Part shown: in pieces, positions 34,746 to 44,047 of the stretch
How positions within the stretch are numbered: the first letter of the stretch is position 1
Layout: each line of letters begins with the position of its first letter
Source: JAAZNF01 sp964561025
Lineage (GTDB): Bacteria; Myxococcota; B64-G9
Assembly: GCA_964561025.1 (NCBI GenBank)
Contig: CAZLNM010000016.1
Span: 1 to 57,601, forward strand
Length of the DNA: 57,601 nt
Direction: 5' to 3'
Notes under the pieces: generated by a model
Seen by the model: only the letters and a program-made list of their open reading frames with translations
The model's database searches: none
Told to the model about the DNA's origin: nothing
Position numbers and translations under genes: made by a program

Positions 34746-35393
34746 TCACTTCGCCGCCGGCGACAGGGCGGCCTGGATCCGCGCGTGCCTTCTTCGCGCC
34801 AGGACGGCGTCGAGGATGGCGATCAAGAGGAGCGCCCCCGGGACGATGCCCCAGAAGCCGCCGAAGGCCCAGACCATGATGGCCGGGTCCAGGATGACGC
34901 CGGAGTCGGGGACGAACGCCAGGAAGGGCGCGGGCCACAGGATGATCAGGGCGCCGAGATGGGACCAGGTGAAGGCGCGCTGCGGCGCCAGCAGGCGCAG
35001 CAAGAGGTACAGGAGAAGCTGTGCGGAAAGCATGGTCGAGCCGCCGAGGTAGATGGCGACACCCGTGAGGTTGAGCACTTCACCCACGTCGGAGTTCGGG
35101 TCGTGGTAGGGAAGCGCGAGCGCCAGGATCGCCAGCAGGGCCAGCGCGCCGGTGCTCCAGGCGATGGGCGCAAGGCGCATTGAAAAATCGGGCCGCACCT
35201 TTCGCCACAGGATAAAGAGCAGGCGCGCAAAACCAAAGAACACGAGCATCACCAGCGGGGAGGCGAGCAGCATGGCCCGGCCGATCTCCTCGTTAGTGGG
35301 CCCGCAACCGCCGGCGATGAGAGCGAGGATGGGAAGCGCCGCCGCCGGGCTGAGCCGGGAGGTGTGTCCTGAGAAAATCCGCTTGATTTTCAT
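34746..35393 (-). CDS. Polytopic membrane protein of unknown function
   Basis: The protein has 215 residues. The N-terminal hydrophobic segment ends in a lipobox-like 'LIAGGC' (Cys30). Five to six further helices follow (about 43-62, 78-97, 107-135, 142-160, 170-195) and the C-terminus is basic. I do not recognise a family. The start has no Shine-Dalgarno; a TTGACA/TAGCGT promoter ends 6 nt before the ATG, so the mRNA should be leaderless. It diverges from the RND efflux genes. Confidence 0.75.
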   Translation of the reverse strand: MKIKRIFSGHTSRLSPAAALPILALIAGGCGPTNEEIGRAMLLASPLVMLVFFGFARLLFILWRKVRPDFSMRLAPIAWSTGALALLAILALALPYHDPNSDVGEVLNLTGVAIYLGGSTMLSAQLLLYLLLRLLAPQRAFTWSHLGALIILWPAPFLAFVPDSGVILDPAIMVWAFGGFWGIVPGALLLIAILDAVLARRRHARIQAALSPAAK

Positions 35394-35399
35394 GCGGGT

Positions 35400-35428
35400 A
35401 CGCTAGACGAACCCCCCCGGATTGTCAA
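35400..35428 (-). promoter_or_regulatory. Leaderless-type promoter of the membrane protein gene
   Basis: TTGACA (35428-35423), 17 bp, then TAGCGT (35405-35400), ending 6 nt before the ATG at 35393. Confidence 0.55.
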
Positions 35429-35543
35429 AATGACGAGCGCCTGACAACCTTGAACCCGCGGGGCCTGTCCCCGCTGTCTGCCCCCGGGGTGTCGAAGTGT
35501 TTGTCCTTGGTTTTCGATGAGTTGCTGTGTTGCAAAAGAAACC

Positions 35544-35572
35544 TTGTCGCAACCTGCCGGCGGACCTATATT
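35544..35572 (+). promoter_or_regulatory. Promoter of the RND efflux operon
   Basis: TTGTCG (35544-35549), 17 bp, then TATATT (35567-35572, five of six consensus bases). GGAGG precedes the ATG at 35591. Confidence 0.55.
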
Positions 35573-35590
35573 GCCGCCCGGAGGACGTCC

Positions 35591-36739
35591 ATGAACCTCT
35601 CACGAAATGCCGCCTTCCTCTTGCTGGTGCTCGCATCGCTAGTCGCCCAGGTTTCGCAGGGGTGCTCGCCGGGGCAGGGGGCCGAGGCGAAGAAGGCCGA
35701 GGAGCCGGGCAAACCCGTCCGGGTCGAGCTCGTCGGCCGGATCAACATGGACGAGGTGCTCACCTATGTCGCCGACCTCGTGCCGTACACCGAGGTCAAG
35801 GTCTATTCGCCGGTGCCGGACCGCATCCTGTACTTCCCCTGGAAGAACGGCGACGAGATCAAGGCGGGGCAGCAGGTGGCGCTCATCCGCAAGGAGGGCC
35901 TGGACAAAGGGCTGGAGCAGATCGCCGCCCAGCTCGAGGTCATCGACGTGCAGATCCAGAACCTCAAATCCGATCTCGATCGCTCGAAGGGCCTACTCAA
36001 GGCCGGCGCCATCACCCAGGCGGTGTACGACCGGACCGAGGCCCAGTACCTGGCCGCCCTGGGACAGAAGCGCTCGCTCGAGGCCGGCCGCGGCCAACTG
36101 GCGGCGACCGCCAGCAACGCCATCCTCACCGCCCCCATCACCGGCGTGGTGGCGAACAAGATGCTGGAGCAGGGGGACATCGCCTCGCCGCAGTTCCCGC
36201 TGTGCCGCATCATGGCCATCGACCGGCTCAAGGCCAACCTGCGCCTGGTCGAGACGGACGTCCACAAGGTGCGCCTGGGCCAGGAGGCGGTGCTGCGCAT
36301 GGACTGCTGCCCGGACCGCACCTTCACGGGCAAGATCACCCGCATCTACCCGTACCTGGAGCGCGAGACCCGCACCAACACGGTCGAGGTCACCGTGGAC
36401 AACCCGGTGGACGACAAGAGCGGTGGCCGCCTGCTGAAGCCGGGGATGTACGGGACCGCGGAGATCACCGTGTCCCGGCGCGACAACGTGGTGGCCGTCC
36501 CCGAGCCGGCGCTGCTGCTCGACAACGAGCTTCTGGAGAAGCAAAAGAGCGGCGAGCGCCTGCGCCGGGCCTTCGTGGTGGAGGGCAACACGGCCCGCGC
36601 GCGCCTGGTGCGCCTGGGCGCCCGCAACGGCACGCGCTACGAGGTGCTGGAGGGGCTGGCCGAGGGTGAGCGGGTGGTGGTGCGCGGCCAGCACCAGCTC
36701 AAGGATGGCCAGAAGGTGGAGATCGTGGAGGCCCGATGA
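35591..36739 (+). CDS. RND efflux periplasmic adaptor (membrane fusion protein)
   Basis: The protein has 382 residues. A signal sequence ends near 'VSQGC', an imperfect lipobox, so lipid anchoring is possible. The HlyD-type layout is clear: barrel-sandwich strand ('VPDRILYFPWKNGDEIKAGQQVALI'), coiled-coil hairpin (about 95-150, 'QLEVIDVQIQNLKSDLDRSKGLLKAGAITQ'), second lipoyl half ('ILTAPITGVVANKMLEQGDIASPQFPLC'), then beta-barrel and membrane-proximal domains. It bridges the inner-membrane pump and an outer-membrane channel; no channel gene is adjacent. The stop overlaps the pump start as ATGA. Confidence 0.92.
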   Translation: MNLSRNAAFLLLVLASLVAQVSQGCSPGQGAEAKKAEEPGKPVRVELVGRINMDEVLTYVADLVPYTEVKVYSPVPDRILYFPWKNGDEIKAGQQVALIRKEGLDKGLEQIAAQLEVIDVQIQNLKSDLDRSKGLLKAGAITQAVYDRTEAQYLAALGQKRSLEAGRGQLAATASNAILTAPITGVVANKMLEQGDIASPQFPLCRIMAIDRLKANLRLVETDVHKVRLGQEAVLRMDCCPDRTFTGKITRIYPYLERETRTNTVEVTVDNPVDDKSGGRLLKPGMYGTAEITVSRRDNVVAVPEPALLLDNELLEKQKSGERLRRAFVVEGNTARARLVRLGARNGTRYEVLEGLAEGERVVVRGQHQLKDGQKVEIVEAR

Positions 36740-39700
36740 ACCTCTCCAGTCTCTCGGTGCGGCGGGGGGTGACCTTCGGGATGCTCTACCTCTTGGTGGT
36801 GGGGTTCGGGCTGTATTCGCTGGCCCGGCTCAACCTCGATCTGTTCCCGGACATCTCTTTCCCCTCGGTCATCGTCATCACCAACTACACCGGCGCCAGC
36901 CCCGAGGACATCGAGACCCTGGTCACCCGGCCGCTCGAGGGCGGGGTGGCCTCGGTCAAGAACGTGAAACGCGTGCTGTCCGAGTCCAAGAACGGCATCT
37001 CCCTGGTCACCGCCGAGTTCGAGTGGGGATATGACATGGAGCTCGCCGAGACCCACGTGCGCCGCGCGCTGGACCTGGTCAAGGGCCAGCTGCCCGAGGA
37101 CGCCCAGGAGCCCATCGTCTTCGCCTTCGACCCGTCGCTGCAGCCGGTGGTCATGATGATGATCTCCGGGCCCTACCCGCTCGACGAGCTGCGGCGCATC
37201 GCCGAGCGCGAGATCCAGCCGCGCCTGGAGCGGCTGCCGGGCGTGGCCTCGGCCGAGGTGGCCGGCGGCCAGGAGCGCGAGATCCACGTGGTGCTGGACC
37301 CGGTGAAGCTGGAGGCGTTCGCCATCGACGTCAACGCCATCATCGGTGCCATCTACCAGGAGAACCTCCAGATCCCGGGCGGCTCGGTGGAGCAGGGCAG
37401 CCTGGACTTCACCATCCACACCCTGGGCAAGTACCAGTCGGTCCAGGAGATCGGCGAGATCCTGGTCGGCATGAAGATGCTCCCCGGGGCCCCGCCCGAG
37501 CCGGTGCGCCTGAAGGAGGTGGCCCGCATCGAGGACACCTTCATCGAGAGCCAGCGCATCCTGGAGGTGGACGGCGAGCCCACTGTGTGGGTCATCATGC
37601 GCAAGCAGTCCGGCTCCAACACGGTGCGCACCTGCGAGACCATCTTGAAGGCGCTGCCGCAGATCCTGCGCGACACCGGCGCCGACATCACCTACCGCAT
37701 CCTGTGGGACCAGTCGGACGTGGTGAAGCTGGCCCTGGGCAACCTGTCCCAGTCGGCCATGGTGGGCATCGTCATCTGTTTCTTCGTGCTGCTTTTTTTC
37801 CTGCTCAACATCCGCTCGGCGCTCATCGTCTCGACGGCCATCCCCATCTCGGTGATCGCCACCTTCGCGGTCATGGACCAGGCGCACATGACGCTGAACA
37901 TCCTGTCCATGGCCGGGCTGTCGCTGGGGATCGGCATGTTGGTGGACAACGCCATCGTGGTGCTGGAGAACATCTTCCGCTTGCGGCAGGAGGGCCTGAA
38001 CCCCTGGCAGGCCGCCATCCGCGGCGCGGGGACGGTGGGGCTGGCGGTGACGGCCTCCACGCTCACCACCGTGGCGGTGTTCGTGCCGGTGCTGTTCGTG
38101 CCCGGCATCGCCGGGGTGCTGTTCCGCGACATGGCGATCACCATCTGTTTCGCGCTGCTGGTGTCGCTGGTGGTGTCGCTCACCTTCATCCCGCTGGCCG
38201 CCTCGCGCCTGCTGGCCAGCGAGCGGGCGGCGCGGCTGCTGCAGAGGGCCCAGCAGCGTGATCTGCTGACGGGTTTCCGGCGCGGCTACCAGCGGGTGCT
38301 CGGCTGGTTCTTGAACCGGCGCTGGGTGGTGGGGGTGGGGTTGGTGGGCATCATCGCGCTCACCATGGTCATCGGCCGGGCCATCCCCAAGGAGTTCATC
38401 TCCGCGGACGACCAGTCCTTCGTGTTCCTCCAGGTCGAGTCGGCCATCGGCAACAACCTCCAGACCGCCTACCAGGCCGTCAAGGAGACGGAGCGGCAAG
38501 TGCTGGAGCTCATCCCGCCGTCCGAGCGCCGGCTGGTGGCGCTGGACGTGGGCGTGGGCAAGGGCTTCGTGTCCATCTTCTCCAAGGGCGTCCACGCCGG
38601 GACCATGCGGGTGATGCTGGTCCCGGTCAGCCAGCGCAAGCGCAGCCAGCAACAGATCGAGGACGATCTGCGCCAGAAGCTGCGCATCCCGGGCGTCAAG
38701 ATCACCATCGGGCCGCCGTTCAACCCCATGGGCGGCGAGGGCGACATCGAGATCCAGATCCGCGGCCACGACCTGGAGGCGTCGCGCCGGGCGGGGCTCG
38801 AGCTCGAGGAGACGATCGGCGCCCTGCCCGAGGTCAGCACCATCAAGTTCTCGCTGGAGGATCAGAAGCCCGAGATCCGCGTCCGCTTCGACCGGGCCAA
38901 GATGGCCGAGCTGGGCGTCTCCAGCGCCGCGGCGGGCACCGCCATCTCGGCGGCCTTCATGGGACGCTCGGCCAGCCGCTACTCCGAAGAGGGCGACGAG
39001 TACGACATCCTGGTGCGGCTCGACAAGAAGCACCGCCTGGACGTCGACCAGGTCCGCCGCCTGCCGATCGCCTCGCGGGCGGGCGCGGTGATCCCGCTCA
39101 TGAACATCGCCGATGTCCGCGAGGCGCTGGGCCCGGTGAACATCACCCGCCTCAACCAGGAGCGGGTGACCCGGCTCATCCTGTCGCTCAAGGCCGAGTA
39201 CACGGACGAGGACGGCAAGCCGCAGCGCAAGGACCTGGCCCGGGCCATCGAGCGGGTGGAGCGGGTGCTCAAGGCCTACCCCTGGCCCAAGGACTTCACC
39301 TGGTTCATCGGCGGCACGGCCGAGGACTTCCAGACCTCGTTCAAGTGGCTGGGGGTGGCGCTGATGGTGGCCATCCTCATCGTGTTCATGGTCATGGCCA
39401 GCCAGTTCGAGTCGCTGCGCCAGCCGTTCATCATCATGTTCACCGTGCCGCTGGCCGGCATCGGGGTGGTGATCATGTTCGCGCTCACCCAGACCCACCT
39501 GGACGTGTCCGCGCTCATCGGCATCATCATGCTGCCCGGGATCGTGGTGAACAACGGCATCGTGATGGTGGACGCGGCCAACCAGCTCCGCCAGCAAGGG
39601 CTGGACCGCAAGGCCGCCATCCAGCAGGCGGCGACGCTGCGCATGCGGCCGGTGCTGATGACCGCGCTCACCACCATACTGGCCATGGTGCCGCTGGCGC

Positions 39701-39870
39701 TGGGCATCGGCGAGGGCGCGGCCGACTGGATCGGCATGGCCCGGGCGGTGATCGGCGGCCTGGCCACGGCCACCGTCTTCACCCTGGTGGTGGTGCCGGT
39801 GATCTACACGCTATTCTCCGCCAAGGAACTTACGCAACGGCGCTACGAGGAGACCCCGTCTGGCGAGTGA
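36736..39870 (+). CDS. RND family multidrug/solute efflux pump (AcrB/HAE1-like)
   Basis: The protein has 1044 residues, a normal RND size. It has an N-terminal helix, a first periplasmic porter domain, a helix cluster (about 345-500), a second porter domain, and a C-terminal helix cluster (about 875-1030). The TM4 proton-relay motif reads 'GIGMLVDNAIVVLENIFR' with one Asp followed by Asn, as in several HAE-type pumps; the second Asp of AcrB is absent. The substrate cannot be read from the sequence. It is translationally coupled to the adaptor; the outer-membrane partner must be encoded elsewhere. Confidence 0.95.
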   Translation: MNLSSLSVRRGVTFGMLYLLVVGFGLYSLARLNLDLFPDISFPSVIVITNYTGASPEDIETLVTRPLEGGVASVKNVKRVLSESKNGISLVTAEFEWGYDMELAETHVRRALDLVKGQLPEDAQEPIVFAFDPSLQPVVMMMISGPYPLDELRRIAEREIQPRLERLPGVASAEVAGGQEREIHVVLDPVKLEAFAIDVNAIIGAIYQENLQIPGGSVEQGSLDFTIHTLGKYQSVQEIGEILVGMKMLPGAPPEPVRLKEVARIEDTFIESQRILEVDGEPTVWVIMRKQSGSNTVRTCETILKALPQILRDTGADITYRILWDQSDVVKLALGNLSQSAMVGIVICFFVLLFFLLNIRSALIVSTAIPISVIATFAVMDQAHMTLNILSMAGLSLGIGMLVDNAIVVLENIFRLRQEGLNPWQAAIRGAGTVGLAVTASTLTTVAVFVPVLFVPGIAGVLFRDMAITICFALLVSLVVSLTFIPLAASRLLASERAARLLQRAQQRDLLTGFRRGYQRVLGWFLNRRWVVGVGLVGIIALTMVIGRAIPKEFISADDQSFVFLQVESAIGNNLQTAYQAVKETERQVLELIPPSERRLVALDVGVGKGFVSIFSKGVHAGTMRVMLVPVSQRKRSQQQIEDDLRQKLRIPGVKITIGPPFNPMGGEGDIEIQIRGHDLEASRRAGLELEETIGALPEVSTIKFSLEDQKPEIRVRFDRAKMAELGVSSAAAGTAISAAFMGRSASRYSEEGDEYDILVRLDKKHRLDVDQVRRLPIASRAGAVIPLMNIADVREALGPVNITRLNQERVTRLILSLKAEYTDEDGKPQRKDLARAIERVERVLKAYPWPKDFTWFIGGTAEDFQTSFKWLGVALMVAILIVFMVMASQFESLRQPFIIMFTVPLAGIGVVIMFALTQTHLDVSALIGIIMLPGIVVNNGIVMVDAANQLRQQGLDRKAAIQQAATLRMRPVLMTALTTILAMVPLALGIGEGAADWIGMARAVIGGLATATVFTLVVVPVIYTLFSAKELTQRRYEETPSGE

Positions 39871-39956
39871 GGCGCGGGCGGTCATCGTATCTTTCCTGAA
39901 GACACGCCTCTGCCTTGCGCTGGGGAAAAGGGGTGGGAGAGGAAAGAGGCGCAAGT

Positions 39957-40409
39957 TCAGGCGGTGACGAACTTCTTGCGCTGCTTGGCGCCGGCCACGC
40001 AGCCGCCGATCCCGGCCACCAGCGAGGCCAGGAAGATGAAGCCCGCTGCGAACAGCCCCACCGCCGAGCCGAGCACCATCCCGGCGTTCTGGGCCTGGGC
40101 GGCCCCGCCGCCGGAGGCGGTCGCCAGCGCGGTGGTGGCGTGGGAGAAGACGCGGGAGACCAGGAAGTAGTAGATCACTCCCGAGGCGGCCGAGGCCAGG
40201 AAGAAGGCCGCCACCCCGACCAGGGTGCGGGCGCGGGTGAGAAACATCGCCAAAAAGCCGCACACCGCGAACACCCCGAAGTACACCGCCGAGGACACCT
40301 TGTTGCCCATGTCCGCGGTGACCCAGGCCCCGCCCATGGCCACCAGGATGGCGCCGAGGGCGAACAACCACACCAATGCGCCGTTCAACTTTCCGATCTT
40401 GTTCCGCAT
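39957..40409 (-). CDS. Four-helix membrane protein under a sigma-54 promoter
   Basis: The protein has 150 residues with four predicted membrane helices (about 10-32, 40-62, 65-87, 110-140), a short basic N-terminus (MRNKIGK) and a basic tail. I do not recognise a family. AAAGGAG precedes the ATG. Its upstream region holds a near-consensus sigma-54 promoter and three operator-like repeats directly behind the sigma-54 activator gene, so it is the likely target of that activator. Its role, perhaps in an envelope response, is unknown. Confidence 0.82.
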   Translation of the reverse strand: MRNKIGKLNGALVWLFALGAILVAMGGAWVTADMGNKVSSAVYFGVFAVCGFLAMFLTRARTLVGVAAFFLASAASGVIYYFLVSRVFSHATTALATASGGGAAQAQNAGMVLGSAVGLFAAGFIFLASLVAGIGGCVAGAKQRKKFVTA

Positions 40410-40462
40410 GACACGCTCCTTTTTTGAAGGCCAGTCGTTGGCCAGTCTGGACGGCCTCCATC

Positions 40463-40477
40463 GCAAGCCGCGTGCCA
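40463..40477 (-). promoter_or_regulatory. Sigma-54 (-24/-12) promoter
   Basis: On the minus strand it reads TGGCACG-CGGC-TTGC. The -24 GG and -12 GC are exactly 10 bp apart, as required by sigma-54. The start codon at 40409 lies about 40 nt after the predicted transcript start. Confidence 0.8.
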
Positions 40478-40551
40478 TCCTTGGAGCCCGCGGAAATATC
40501 TACAAAAGGCCGCAGGTGTTCGAGCCGGGGCGCGGTCGAGCCTTTGGTTTG

Positions 40552-40607
40552 TGCCAATCTTGGCAGCGATCGACTGCCACGGTTGTCACTGCTTGCCAGG
40601 TTTGTCA
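40552..40607. promoter_or_regulatory. Three-copy upstream activator site (UAS)
   Basis: Three 14-bp copies of TGCCA-N3-TTG(G/T)CA lie at 40552-40565, 40575-40588 and 40594-40607; the last two agree at 12 of 14 positions. They lie 75-130 bp upstream of the -24 box, the usual distance for an enhancer-binding protein. The last copy runs into the 3' end of the activator gene. Confidence 0.6.
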
Positions 40608-42355
40608 GTCGAGTCGGCGAGGTGGCGGTACAGCGATCGAAGAGAGATCCCCAGGGCGCGGGCCGCACGCTCGCGATCGCCGCCGTGCCGCGCCAGTACG
40701 GCGGCGACGTAGCGGGCGGTGAATTCGTCGCGCGCTCTCTCCAGGGGGCGTCCCAGATCGCCGAGGCCGTCGTCGTCGGCCGGCCTGGGTGCGGGGGCCG
40801 GTGCGGCGGACCCGGGAGTGGCGGCCTCGAGCAGCAGGTGCTCGGGGAGGATCTGGGCGCCGTCGCACAGCACCGCCGCGCGGCGCACCGCCGCCCGCAG
40901 CTCGCGCACGTTGCCGGGCCACGGGTGAGAGAGCAGGCGCTCCTCGGCGGCGGCCGAGAAGCGGCGCGCGCGCAGCCCCAGCTCCTGCTCGGCGTGACGC
41001 AGGAACAGGTGGGCCAGCAGCAGCACGTCGTCTCCCCGTTCGCGAAGCGGGGGCAAGGCGATGGTGAACTCCTTGAGGCGGAACAAGAGGTCTTGCCGGA
41101 AACGGCCCGCCGCCGCCTCGGCCTCCAGGTCCTTGTGGGTGGCGGCGATCAGGCGAAAATCCACCGCCCGGGCCTGGTTCTCGCCCAGGCGGACCACCTC
41201 GCGGGCCTCCAGCACGCGCAACAGGGCCACCTGCATGGGCTGCGGCATGTCTCCGACTTCGTCCAAAAAGAGCGTCGAGCCGTCGGCCTGCTCGATGCGC
41301 CCGCGCCGGTCGGTCACCGCGCCGGTGAAGGCCCCGCGCCGGTAGCCGAACAGCTCCGCTTCCAGCAGGCTCTCGGGCACCGCGGCGCAGTTGAGCGCCA
41401 CCAGGGGCTTTGCGGCGCGCGGGCTGGCCCCGTGCAGGGCACGGGCCACCAGCTCCTTGCCGGTGCCGGTGGCGCCCTGGATGAGGACGCTCAGCTCGGA
41501 GGGGGCCACGCGCTCGATGAGCTCGCGGACCTTGTACATCGCCTCGCACTCTCCCAGCAGGTGGGACTGTGCACAGGTCGTGCCAGGGAAGACCCGCCGC
41601 AGCTGGACCAGCAGCGGCACCGCCAGGGAGGCGAGCAGGGCCAGGTCGTCGGCCTGGCGTCGGCCGAAGGGTTGCCCGGGATCGCGCTTGCCCAAAAAGA
41701 CCGCGCCCAGCACGGTGCCGCCGACCTTCATAGGCACGCACAGGATCGAGCGCAGCCGTAGCGCCACCAGCGAGGGGGTTCCCGCGTAGCGCGGGTCGCC
41801 CTGGGCGTCGTCGATGCGCGCCGCCGTTCCGCTCTCGAGGACCCTTCGCACCACGGAGTCGGAGAGCAGCTCGCGCAGCTCGGGCCGCTCTCGGCCGCCC
41901 GCCTGGAAGGCCGCGGCCAGCGCGTAGCCTTCCGGCTCGCGCAGCAGCACCGCCCCGCTCTCGGCCCCGGTGCTGACCGCCACCGCGTCCAGCATCAGGC
42001 GCAGCGCCTCCTCCGGCTGGCGAACCTCGGTCAGCCTCTCGGCCAGGTCTCCCAGCGGGATCCCCGCCTCCGCGGCCGGCCTGCCGGCTGCGGCCTCCCA
42101 GCTCAGGCGCACGCCCTGGAGCACCAGGCTCGCGCCCGGTTCGAGGCGCAGCGCCTCTCCGCCCGGGAACGGCTGGATGCGCAAGGCCGCGCCGTCCCGG
42201 GTCAGGGCCGCCAGGCGGCGGGGCAGATCGGGCAGGCGGATGTCGGCGGCGGGGTCCGAGCCCAGGGTGGTGATGTGTCGCACCAGGCGGACGCGCAGGG
42301 GCGCGGCGGGAGCCGGCGGCGTGATGCACAGCTCGAATTCGCGTTCGTCCGGCAT
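40586..42355 (-). CDS. Sigma-54-dependent transcriptional activator (FHA-like, GAF, AAA+, Fis HTH)
   Basis: The protein has 589 residues. A degenerate FHA-like domain (about 18-90, 'LGSDPAADIRLPDL') could read phospho-Thr. A GAF domain spans about 105-255. The AAA+ sigma-54 domain has Walker A GATGTGKE (294-301), the sigma-54-contacting GAFTGA loop (341-346) and Walker B 'LFLDEVGD'. A Fis-type helix-turn-helix ends the protein ('GDRERAARALGISLRSLYRHL'). GGAGAGG precedes the ATG. It is divergent from a Ser/Thr kinase gene, and its likely target promoter lies just beyond its stop codon. Confidence 0.95.
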   Translation of the reverse strand: MPDEREFELCITPPAPAAPLRVRLVRHITTLGSDPAADIRLPDLPRRLAALTRDGAALRIQPFPGGEALRLEPGASLVLQGVRLSWEAAAGRPAAEAGIPLGDLAERLTEVRQPEEALRLMLDAVAVSTGAESGAVLLREPEGYALAAAFQAGGRERPELRELLSDSVVRRVLESGTAARIDDAQGDPRYAGTPSLVALRLRSILCVPMKVGGTVLGAVFLGKRDPGQPFGRRQADDLALLASLAVPLLVQLRRVFPGTTCAQSHLLGECEAMYKVRELIERVAPSELSVLIQGATGTGKELVARALHGASPRAAKPLVALNCAAVPESLLEAELFGYRRGAFTGAVTDRRGRIEQADGSTLFLDEVGDMPQPMQVALLRVLEAREVVRLGENQARAVDFRLIAATHKDLEAEAAAGRFRQDLLFRLKEFTIALPPLRERGDDVLLLAHLFLRHAEQELGLRARRFSAAAEERLLSHPWPGNVRELRAAVRRAAVLCDGAQILPEHLLLEAATPGSAAPAPAPRPADDDGLGDLGRPLERARDEFTARYVAAVLARHGGDRERAARALGISLRSLYRHLADSTDKPGKQ

Positions 42356-42376
42356 GGCCTCTCCGTTCGGCGCCGC

Positions 42377-42406
42377 ATTGTAGCGGCAGGCCCGGGGAAA
42401 AGTCGA
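42377..42406 (-). promoter_or_regulatory. Promoter of the sigma-54 activator gene
   Basis: TCGACT (42406-42401), 18 bp, then TACAAT (42382-42377, five of six consensus bases), about 20 bp before the ATG. Confidence 0.45.
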
Positions 42407-42427
42407 TGATGTTCCGTCTCCCATAGC

Positions 42428-44047
42428 ATGCTTCTCGGATGCCCACTGGACCCGGCCGGCATCGCCATCGGCCCCTACCGCTTGCTGAACTCCATCGGAG
42501 AGGGCTCCCAGGGTCGGGTCTTCGCCGCTCGCGCGCCGGACGGCCGCCGGGTGGCCCTCAAGCTGCTCGGTGCCGGAGGCGAGGCGGACCACGAGGTTCG
42601 CCGCCGCTTCGAACGCGAGGTGCGGGCCGTCCATGAATTGCGGCACCCGCGCTTGCTGCCCCTCCTCGACAGCGGCTGGGATATGCGCTGCGGGTTTTTC
42701 CTGGTGAGCCCCCTGATCGAGGGGCAGAACCTGCGCCAGTTCTCGGCCGGGCGGCGACTCTCGCCCGAGGCGGCGGCGGCCGTGCTCTGGCCCGTGCTGG
42801 AGGGCCTGGCGGCGCTGCACGAGGCCGGCTTCGTGCACCGGGACGTCAAGCCGGAGAACGTCCTGCTCGGCCGCGGCGGCCAGGTGTGGCTGGCCGACTT
42901 CGGGCTGGTGCTGCGGCCGGAAGAGGGCCGGCTCACCTGTGACGGGCGCGTCTCGGGGACCGTGCCCTACCTGTCGCCCGAGCAGATCCAGGGTCAGACG
43001 GTGTGCGCCGCGAGCGACGTGTGGGCCGCCGGCGTACTGGCATACGAGCTCATCGCCGGGCGGCGGCCCTTCGAGCGCGCGCTCGTCTCCGAGGAGGTGG
43101 CGGCCATCCTGCGCGGGGGTTATTCGCCGCTGCACATCGCCGATCGGCGAGTCTCGGCGGCGTTCTCCGAGCTCTTGGGCTCGTGCCTCGAGCACGATCT
43201 TTCAAGGCGTCCCGCGGACGCCGGGGCGCTCCTCGAACGCCTGCTGGAATTGCCGGAGATAAAGCACGGGACGGATCTCCAGCGCCTGGCCGAAGACCCG
43301 GACGGGTTCGAGGCCGAGATTTCCGCGCGGCGGCTCGGAGAGCTTCGCGACGAGGCCCACGAGGCGCTGGCGCGCGGCGACAGCTTCCAGGCGCTTTCGC
43401 TGCTCGACCGGGCGCTCGCCTACCGGCCCGGCGACCCCGAGGCGCAGGGGCTCATCGAGCGCGCCATGGCCTCGAGCGGCACCCCGGCCGCGCCCGAACG
43501 GACGCGGTTCTTTGGGAAGCGCCGGGGGCTGGTCATCGCCGCCGCGGTGCTCTCGATCTTGCTTTGCGGGGCCGGGTTCTGGACGTTCTCGGGTGGGCGG
43601 GGCGGGGAGGCCTTGTCCCTGGCCTCGGCATCGGCCGCCGCCCAACCGGCGCCGCTCGTGCCCGTCATGACGCCGGAGCCGGCCGCGCGGCCGCGCGCTC
43701 ATGGCTCGACAAGAAAGAACGAGCCCCTCGGCGACGACGATCGGGCGCTGTTCTCGACCGTCGGCCGGCTGGCGCAGGTGATGCAGCGGGGAATGAAGAA
43801 GAAGATCGACGGCTCGGCTCAACCCGCCCGCGGCGCCCAGGAGACGCGGCAGACCCCGTCCCGGGCCGACCGGACCGCCGTGGCGCTCACCGGCGACTTC
43901 GCCAACCTGCTCATCGCCCTCGGGACTGAAAAGGAGGGCCAGACGTCGCCGGCGGTCGGCCGGGCGGCCGTCTCGATGCTCGGCAACCTGGTGACCATGT
44001 TCGAGCTGTCGCTGGAGGGAGACGAACCGGTGGTGCTACGCCGCTGA
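42428..44047 (+). CDS. Membrane Ser/Thr protein kinase
   Basis: The protein has 539 residues. The kinase domain is intact: Gly loop 'IGEGSQGRVF', Lys45 (ALK), HRDVKPEN (Asp139), DFG (157-159) and 'LSPEQI'. A short TPR-like helical stretch (about 300-345) is followed by one membrane helix (367-386) and a 150-residue extracytoplasmic tail that starts with a Pro/Ala-rich linker. The tail is helical and of unknown type; it may be a sensor. The gene is divergent from the FHA-like sigma-54 activator (72 bp apart), its probable partner. Its 3' end overlaps the convergent DUF2330 gene by 12 bp. Confidence 0.92.
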   Translation: MLLGCPLDPAGIAIGPYRLLNSIGEGSQGRVFAARAPDGRRVALKLLGAGGEADHEVRRRFEREVRAVHELRHPRLLPLLDSGWDMRCGFFLVSPLIEGQNLRQFSAGRRLSPEAAAAVLWPVLEGLAALHEAGFVHRDVKPENVLLGRGGQVWLADFGLVLRPEEGRLTCDGRVSGTVPYLSPEQIQGQTVCAASDVWAAGVLAYELIAGRRPFERALVSEEVAAILRGGYSPLHIADRRVSAAFSELLGSCLEHDLSRRPADAGALLERLLELPEIKHGTDLQRLAEDPDGFEAEISARRLGELRDEAHEALARGDSFQALSLLDRALAYRPGDPEAQGLIERAMASSGTPAAPERTRFFGKRRGLVIAAAVLSILLCGAGFWTFSGGRGGEALSLASASAAAQPAPLVPVMTPEPAARPRAHGSTRKNEPLGDDDRALFSTVGRLAQVMQRGMKKKIDGSAQPARGAQETRQTPSRADRTAVALTGDFANLLIALGTEKEGQTSPAVGRAAVSMLGNLVTMFELSLEGDEPVVLRR

